Origin: Flammula alnicola
Lineage: Eukaryota > Basidiomycota > Agaricomycetes > Agaricales > Strophariaceae
Length of the DNA: 64,000 bases
Direction of reading: 5' to 3'
Assembly: GCA_015499995.1 (NCBI GenBank)
Contig: JADNRV010000030.1
Coordinates: 186,001 to 250,000, forward strand
Shown: in pieces, positions 58,009-64,000 of the stretch
How positions within the stretch are numbered: the stretch's first letter is position 1
How the letters are laid out: each line of letters opens with the position of its first letter
Translations under genes and position numbers: made by a program
Notes under the pieces: model-generated
Databases searched by the model: none
The model's input: only the letters and a program-made list of their open reading frames with translations
What the model was told of the DNA's origin: nothing

Positions 58009-58317
58009 ACACCCGGGGTAGGGTGTAAGTAGGGGCAGCCGAACGAACGTCAAGGTTTTAATTTGCGAGCCGAAATTAAAGCACGATGACGGAAGCACCT
58101 ATAGCTTCCACCAGACCCCTCTAATTAGAGAAGGAGCCTTGGTGAGTGGCCACCTCTAAGTAGAGGTCTTATACCGCTATAGCGCTTGCCCCTCTAAATC
58201 CTTCAATAGCTAGGGGGAACTTTGATGTATTTTCGCCTCTCCTCACTGGTAACTAGGTGATCCTGCCGGTGCTCGGCAATATCTGCCCATCAACGGCGGC
58301 ATCACGGGCATGTGCCC
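58009..58317. other. Run of consecutive short hairpins
   Basis: At least nine perfect short stems follow each other: 58009-58026 (ACACCC/GGGTGT), 58057-58080 (TTTAATTT/AAATTAAA), 58091-58109 (GGAAGC/GCTTCC), 58119-58130 (CTCTAATTAGAG), 58152-58167 (ACCTCTA/TAGAGGT), 58175-58184 (CGCTATAGCG), 58189-58216 (CCCCT/AGGGG), 58264-58278 (TGCCG/CGGCA) and 58306-58317 (GGGCA/TGCCC). There is no ORF across it. It could be a structured RNA or a decayed element end. Confidence 0.35.
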
Positions 58318-58996
58318 ATCACTGTCCCGCCAAATGCGGACACGGCTCCCACCCGTCGTTGGTGCGTGCGCGCACGCTCGCTATCTGCAACGACGCGCAC
58401 TGTTATTCTGCTGTTTCCCCTTCGTTTCCTTTGATTTCCCTTTACTAGAGCGACATAATGAAGCTATATAGCAGTAATATAGAGTCAATAATATGTAGAT
58501 GGTCCCTGTAATAGCACAAATGCATGTACAGATATGTATGATGATGACCACTACCCTTATCAACTCATAGGGTGACTCCCAGACACCTTGAGAGGTCAGG
58601 ATATTTATTATAATAGTGTCTGAGCAAGGGGTACATAGATATAAGGTAGGGAGATGACCAGAACATATATATTCAAGGGGTGTAATATGCATCACATTCC
58701 TATGATCATTGACACATTCCAGAGGCTCCTATACCTCTATCTAAAGTATAAGCATAATATAGTCTATGTATGAGATATATATGAGCATCTAACATCGCTA
58801 TTTTTGGGGCATGAGGAGTACTACTGCCTGATACCCTCCCAAAGCATATATTTTACTGTAGATGTACCAGGGCAATATAAGGGAATATTTTTAGATAAAA
58901 CAGTAGTGGTAGATGCATAGAACATCTCCATGCAATTATATTGTGAGCGCCTTAAAGGGAGGATGAGATATGAAGGGGGGGAGGAGGAGGTGTATA
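58318..58996. other. AT-rich stretch before the palindrome
   Basis: No gene. Rich in ATATAG/ACATAT words and without long repeats. Confidence 0.4.
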
Positions 58997-59274
58997 CTCT
59001 ATCAGTCATCACACCATATCTCTATCATTTCTGATGATATATGGTATCTGAGAGGTGTTACATGTACTAGGGCATACCCTAAGCTCGTCTCATATGTACC
59101 AGATACTTTATAGATGCTCTGGTGAAATGATATAAAGATAAGGAGTAGGGGTGTCCAAAAAGTGCGAAATCTGTCTCCTGTGACATAAGTTTTCCAGTTA
59201 AAAATATTCTGAAGAGGTAGGTATATAGCTATGAGTAACCTCTATCGATTGCAACAAAATTTAGAGAAATCGAG
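58997..59274 (+). repeat. Left arm of a 278-bp perfect inverted repeat
   Basis: It begins CTCTATCAGTCATCACACCA and ends AGAGAAATCGAG. Reading the reverse complement of 59411-59688 against it by eye, I find no mismatch, and both arms are exactly 278 bp. Confidence 0.92.
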
Positions 59275-59410
59275 TGGCTGTAGCACGAGAGATCAATTCA
59301 AAGGTCGAAATACAGTGAACAGAGATACATAGCCAAACTATGATCAAAACCGGTCACTTTGTATGTACCTCCCTATGTGGCCTTTCCCTATCTCCTGAAC
59401 CACATACTGG

Positions 59411-59688
59411 CTCGATTTCTCTAAATTTTGTTGCAATCGATAGAGGTTACTCATAGCTATATACCTACCTCTTCAGAATATTTTTAACTGGAAAACTTAT
59501 GTCACAGGAGACAGATTTCGCACTTTTTGGACACCCCTACTCCTTATCTTTATATCATTTCACCAGAGCATCTATAAAGTATCTGGTACATATGAGACGA
59601 GCTTAGGGTATGCCCTAGTACATGTAACACCTCTCAGATACCATATATCATCAGAAATGATAGAGATATGGTGTGATGACTGATAGAG
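59411..59688 (-). repeat. Right arm of the 278-bp perfect inverted repeat
   Basis: Partner of 58997-59274; the spacer (59275-59410) is 136 bp and has no ORF. The outer edges lose identity quickly, although short related words (TATACTCT and TATAACTCT) remain. Confidence 0.92.
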
Positions 59689-59807
59689 TTATAAAATAAA
59701 TGGTGTCGAAAACATCGAAATTGATGAAAGGCCCTTGACTTCTAATTATGTACTTATGTTGGCGTCATCATCATATCGTGTTGTCTGCACCATTTATTTT
59801 ATAACTC
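59686..59807. mobile_element. Tiny element with 20-bp terminal inverted repeats
   Basis: GAGTTATAAAATAAATGGTG (59686-59705) is matched by its exact reverse complement at 59788-59807; the similarity continues outward as GATA with a 2-base indel. At 122 bp it cannot code for anything. It abuts the right arm of the large palindrome, overlapping by three bases. Confidence 0.6.
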
Positions 59808-60683
59808 TCTATCCGCTGCTCAGATTCTCATTCGGTCTTTCTCAATCTGTTAGTATTTATTAAGGGCTACATGTTCAAGCTTTTACCCGAATTTTAAGGT
59901 CCATATTCATGCTGTTAGCTGTAATATACGCATTTTTCGGACCCTCTCTTCCTGCATCCTCAGGACCATATTACCTTGATCTGAAGACGTCCAATATCTG
60001 TAGAATTAGTCTATATATTGTTTAAAACAAACTTGCAACACTTGATACATTTTATTAAGGGCGCATTGTCCTCTTTTTGACCCCATGGTAAGCACCTTCC
60101 CCCTACCTTGATATCAGCATGTTACTGATGAGGCGCTCTCATTTTTAGGTCCTCCCCATATATATATGAATAAGAAAAGCTCAAATACAAAGAGGCTAGG
60201 CAGCAGCAGTCCTGGATCCCAATAGGTATGCCTATCATCCCCAAGGTTCATAGCCCTATCCTTGCAGATCCACTCGCTCTCTGCCTGTTTTGAACGCATT
60301 TACAGTACTTTAAGAGTATATACAACCCATTTAAATAGCTTAGACACTCACAGATATGCTGGAACATAGGTATTCCACCTCTCCTCACCCCCTTGAACTG
60401 TGGTCATCACTATACATTCCCCTTTACTCCCCTTCACTTGAGGCTTTACACCCACTCTCAGGTCAACATATAGTACCCTCTAGCTACATAAAATTATCCC
60501 CTCCTTCGCTCTGGGGATGGAGAGAAGCCTCTCCTCCTCCTCCTCCCCCCTCTCCATGACCCAAATCTACATTTAAACACAGTCCTAAAGCGGACTAAAA
60601 GACATTCATTATTGTATCTAAACATATACAAGGGAAATGGTGCAAAAAAGCGCAGAAAAGCGCCCGGAAACAGTGAAATATGC
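59808..60683. other. Gene-poor stretch upstream of the last F-box gene
   Basis: AT-rich with pyrimidine runs (CTCCTCCTCC near 60530) and no gene recognised. Confidence 0.4.
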
Positions 60684-60766
60684 GTGCTCGCTGTGTGCAA
60701 CAGCGAGCACAGGCGCCCGAAGCAGCGCCAAATATGGCCATCAACAGCCGTCACGTTGTTGATGGC
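60684..60766. promoter_or_regulatory. Two strong hairpins upstream of the F-box gene
   Basis: GTGCTCGCTGT (60684-60694) pairs with ACAGCGAGCAC (60700-60710) over 11 bp with a 5-nt loop. GCCATCAACA (60737-60746) pairs with TGTTGATGGC (60757-60766). Both lie 130-210 bp before the ATG at 60894, in the probable promoter or 5' UTR. Confidence 0.5.
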
Positions 60767-60893
60767 TGGCGGCGGCCTGTCGGCAACCGAATAGCCCCTC
60801 CCGCTTACATACTTATCTATATATCTTATCTACGCACCATAAACTCTACGACAAAGGCAACAATACCGAAGGGAATCTCGACGGGTACGGGAA

Positions 60894-62462
60894 ATGGAGA
60901 AAATCAATACAAATCAGGCGGCGAGTACAAAAGGGGTCTTGCCGGCTTATAAGCCCGATATCGTGGGAGCCTTAGGTGCATCAGACCTCCCTGATATCGA
61001 CACCTTTCAGATGCCACTTCTGAGCCTTCCGACGGATGTTCTCTCTCAAATATTCAGACATTGTAACCCTGTGGCAAGCATAACCGAAACTTGTTGCGAG
61101 TTTGCAGTTGTCGCCCAGTCTACTCCCTCCCTTTGGTGCGAGATTTACGTTGGGCCGCGCCAATTTGTCTTCGATGGCCCCGATCTCCTGCGCTCACGCC
61201 TGAGACGGGCAGGAATTCTACCCCTCAAGGTGTCGATTGCCTCGGCAGGTCCAGAAGTGAACAAGACTATCGTCAGCGACATATGCGTAGTGTTATCCGA
61301 GCACAATGCGCACATCAAACGAATGGAGATCGATACACAAACAGCGCTTGAAGCAGGCAATTTCCTGTCTTCTATATATCCCTCGTTATTGGCCACCTTT
61401 CCCGAATTAAGGACACTCTCCGTCAGGGTTGAGGACGATCCTGCTGGCTATTCACCCACATGGCCGCAACTGGACATCTTCCTTCAGCGCGTCATGCCAT
61501 CCTTCCCAAACTTACAGACTGTCGCAATCCCTACACATTTTCCCTGTATACCTGTCTTTAAAACAGGAACCGAATCCTTCAGCCGCCTAAACACACTCAT
61601 TTTCGACGGAGCTATCGAAGAAGAAGACCCCAGCATGGCGCTGGTCGTGGGCCTTCTCCACCATACGCCGCAACTCGAAACTCTATGGCTTAAGACCCTT
61701 ACCAGAGAAACTTCTGTTACACTTTCTCCTACTATTCCAGCAACCACGAAGAACACAGATAATATCCCTGTCCCTGTAACTCTCCTCCGACTCTGTCATC
61801 TTGCAATAACGACACCGGGCGCTGGCCCTGGCCTTCTGTTATGCATAGAAGCGCCTGCATTGCGTAACCTTCACCTTGATGGATCTCGCGGACCTCTTTA
61901 TCGAGAACGTGCCGGCGAGGATATTTTTTGGACCCAGAACGAAGCCAACGCAGTTCAAATGGCCATGAAAAGGCTTGCACGTGGATCGCCAGATCTCCGC
62001 CATCTCGCTATTACGGCCACTTACCTCACTGAAGAAAGTTGGCGATGGCTTTTGCTGGGAAATGGATCCGAAGGACCTCCTTTTCGCCACCTGGAAAGTC
62101 TGGCTTTGCACGAGCTCGAATCGTTGTCTGGAGAAGTTCCATGCGGATTTAACGACGCTTTGCTCCTCCAATATTCTGTGCAGTCAAACGTAGTACTGCA
62201 GAGACTTTCTCTTCGTCGATGCACGCTCCCTGTGAATGGATCAGCCCTCCTTCATGTATTTACCAACGCCATTGAAAGAGATCCGACAACCTCATATAGG
62301 CTGAAAATCGATTCCTCTTGCACGGGGGTTACAGAAGATCATATTAAAGCGCTCGCGGCAGTTGGTGTCATAGTAATCAACCATAGAGTTGATGAAGTAG
62401 AGGAACATGAATGGTGGTTTCAGGGCCACCAAATCGACGCATCAGACTCGCATGTATATTAA
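60894..62462 (+). CDS. F-box protein with LRR-like C-terminus
   Basis: A single-exon gene of 522 residues. The F-box lies at about residues 40-85 (PLLSLPTDVLSQIFRHCNPV through SITETCCEFAVVAQSTPSLW), followed by YVGPRQFVFDGPDLLRSRLR and RAGILPLKVSIASAGPEVNK, the usual post-F-box strand of the Agaricomycete family. LRR-like repeats follow: FPELRTLSVRVEDDPAGYSP, HTPQLETLWLKTL, EAPALRNLHLDG, GSPDLRHLAITATYLT, FRHLESLALHELESL and NVVLQRLSLRRCTLPVNGSA. It ends DASDSHVY. It belongs to the 'WxxI/LRRAG' type, unlike the tandem family at 43-55 kb, so it is a separate lineage. By family it would present substrates to an SCF ubiquitin ligase. Confidence 0.82.
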   Translation: MEKINTNQAASTKGVLPAYKPDIVGALGASDLPDIDTFQMPLLSLPTDVLSQIFRHCNPVASITETCCEFAVVAQSTPSLWCEIYVGPRQFVFDGPDLLRSRLRRAGILPLKVSIASAGPEVNKTIVSDICVVLSEHNAHIKRMEIDTQTALEAGNFLSSIYPSLLATFPELRTLSVRVEDDPAGYSPTWPQLDIFLQRVMPSFPNLQTVAIPTHFPCIPVFKTGTESFSRLNTLIFDGAIEEEDPSMALVVGLLHHTPQLETLWLKTLTRETSVTLSPTIPATTKNTDNIPVPVTLLRLCHLAITTPGAGPGLLLCIEAPALRNLHLDGSRGPLYRERAGEDIFWTQNEANAVQMAMKRLARGSPDLRHLAITATYLTEESWRWLLLGNGSEGPPFRHLESLALHELESLSGEVPCGFNDALLLQYSVQSNVVLQRLSLRRCTLPVNGSALLHVFTNAIERDPTTSYRLKIDSSCTGVTEDHIKALAAVGVIVINHRVDEVEEHEWWFQGHQIDASDSHVY

Positions 62463-62563
62463 ACAATACTGTAGGCGTAGATAGATGCCTTATTGTACTC
62501 AAGATATGAGGCTTTTCATCTCTAATTGGGCGCAGATCCATTTGTCGACCAGGTCGACAACGA

Positions 62564-64000
62564 GATTTAGAATGCCCTGGGGGAGGGTAAGAGCGGCGAC
62601 GTAACAACTTTAGCCTCCATATCGAGAGTTGCCCAGGATGCTGTACAGCTGTGAGTCGATGGAGGGTCGGCGAAGAGTCTGGATGCTGAACAGTCTTCTG
62701 ATGTTTGCGAGTTAACGTTCTTGAAGCACCAATCCTTCAGCGCCTTTCAGCGCTTCAGCATACAAAGCTACGAGTGGGCTGAGAAAGAGCCTGCTTGTGA
62801 CATGCAATGTGCGCGTTAGGGGCCGGCGCTACCATAACGGCTGGTGATGCATTGATGAGCCTACGCGACAGGTTCTCAAGAGCTTTGGAGCTGAGCGCTG
62901 AGCGCTGAGCACTGAGGGGCGTTATTCAAATTGCCAACCCAGCGAGTTTTCGAAACACGTGTGGATTATGTAATTTAAAGCGCATCCGTAGTCTCCTTAT
63001 TTCTTTTCGTCATGCTCCATCATCTGCGTTTTTCGCCTCTTCATCGTTAACATTGAATATTGAATATTGAGCCATTACCTCGTCGACGCCCAGGACTGTC
63101 AAAAACGCCGACGGATTACCAATTCACGATATTGCTTTAAATAAGCTACACGGGCGAAAAAAATCTTGTGGACTCCAACCAACATCGCGCGCATGAACTA
63201 CCCTTGAGGGACTATGTATGTTGGCCCGAACCGTAAATTCTGAGCCTTGGTCTGCTCTACCGCTTCCTTTATGCGTGTTTCGAGGGCCATTCTAGACGGT
63301 TACATGTATCTCATGCGTTTGTCGACTGTCGGAAGATCTGCGTTGAACAAGCTTTGGTACCGGGTTTACGACAGGACGTGGCATGTCGAGAACTGCCCAG
63401 ACTTCAACCTGCAAATAAATCCTCCATCTTGCAAGCGTACGCGGAACATCTTTGAGTATGTATGTGACTTTCTCTGCTATCCCGCGGGCTTGGAGTTTTC
63501 ACACCTATCTGCTCTATGTGCCTTACTCCTGTCTCTCGTAGCGTCACATATCTCAGATGCCATCTTCATTTCGGAGTCTTAGCATCCAAATTGGACATCT
63601 TTCATGCATCTGAGGTCTTCCATGTAGTTTCATCTCGGTTCTGGTATTGGGAATCTTGAACTTGACATCACAAAGTCAAACGACTCGGTGATTGCACCTC
63701 CTTTGAAATACCGTCCGTCGGAGCCTTCTCGAACTTTGCCGGAGAGATGCTCTCAAATATCTTAGGTTCGCATGAAACATATAGATGGTCAGTGGCGATA
63801 TCAATCAATACAACGACAATGCTGACCACATAACTCAATTTTTCATGCTCACTCTTGGGGCCTGGCAGATGTGCGATGTGTAACTCTGCAGCCTTCTTGA
63901 TTTCACATCTATCGGCTAATAACCTCACGATGGGCTAACTACTGATTCTTTGAGAGGTCCTAGATCTCAGATCTCAACATCTTATCATATACATACGGTC
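62564..64000. repeat. Segmental duplication, copy 2 (runs off the right edge)
   Basis: Direct-orientation match to 49764-51152. It is still matching at the window end, so the duplicated block is longer than seen here, and more F-box-type units may follow to the right. Confidence 0.8.

Noticed and set aside
1..64000. tRNA genes, CRISPR arrays, retrotransposon RT or integrase, bacterial-type operons
   Set aside because: Looked for B-box-like GGTTCGAATCC words, regular spaced repeats and RT/integrase motifs on both strands; hits were coding sequence or chance.

Overview
This is nuclear DNA of a filamentous basidiomycete, most likely an Agaricomycete (mushroom-forming fungus). Nearly every gene is cut by short GT-AG introns of about 45 to 70 nt with a CTNA-type branch site close to the acceptor. 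The families also fit: a CYP63-type P450, a restriction-endonuclease-like/kinase fusion, F-box proteins in local expansions, a UAA-family UDP-sugar transporter and a calcineurin B starting MGQS. I see no tRNA, no rRNA, no CRISPR and no reverse transcriptase.

Layout. 1-7.6 kb: three RNA-processing genes on the minus strand, ARS2/SERRATE (running off the left edge), ESF2 and CBP80. 8.2-11.4 kb: a broken F-box-like gene, a small two-exon Cys/His-rich gene and an inverted repeat. 11.9-28.2 kb: a JmjC (KDM3-like) gene, a TA-flanked MITE, an odd histone H3 variant, a repeat-bearing membrane protein, and a divergent pair WDR89 / SWD1 (RbBP5, COMPASS). 28.9-42.6 kb: a Pho85-type cyclin, a frame-broken UDP-GlcNAc transporter, a P450, a nuclease-fold/kinase fusion, and a divergent pair calcineurin B / mitochondrial tRNA-modification GTPase MSS1. 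43.1-64 kb: an accessory half made of F-box/LRR-like genes, fragments and duplicated flanks, a second MITE whose empty site is preserved in a paralogous copy, and a gene-poor 5.7 kb stretch holding a run of small hairpins and a 278-bp perfect inverted repeat.

How the genes relate. ARS2 and CBP80 are known partners (ARS2 docks on the nuclear cap-binding complex) and lie only one gene apart. SWD1 (H3K4 methylation), the JmjC protein (probably H3K9 demethylation) and the H3 variant form a loose chromatin neighbourhood; that is inference from position only. The F-box set spreads by copying a whole unit, gene plus upstream flank.

A caution on quality. At least eight frame breaks in conserved genes (the transporter, P450, MSS1 and the F-box-like gene at 8.2 kb) look like single missing bases, nearly all shifting the frame the same way. 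This is either deletion-biased decay or uncorrected deletions in the assembly, so the 'pseudogene' calls in those places are provisional.
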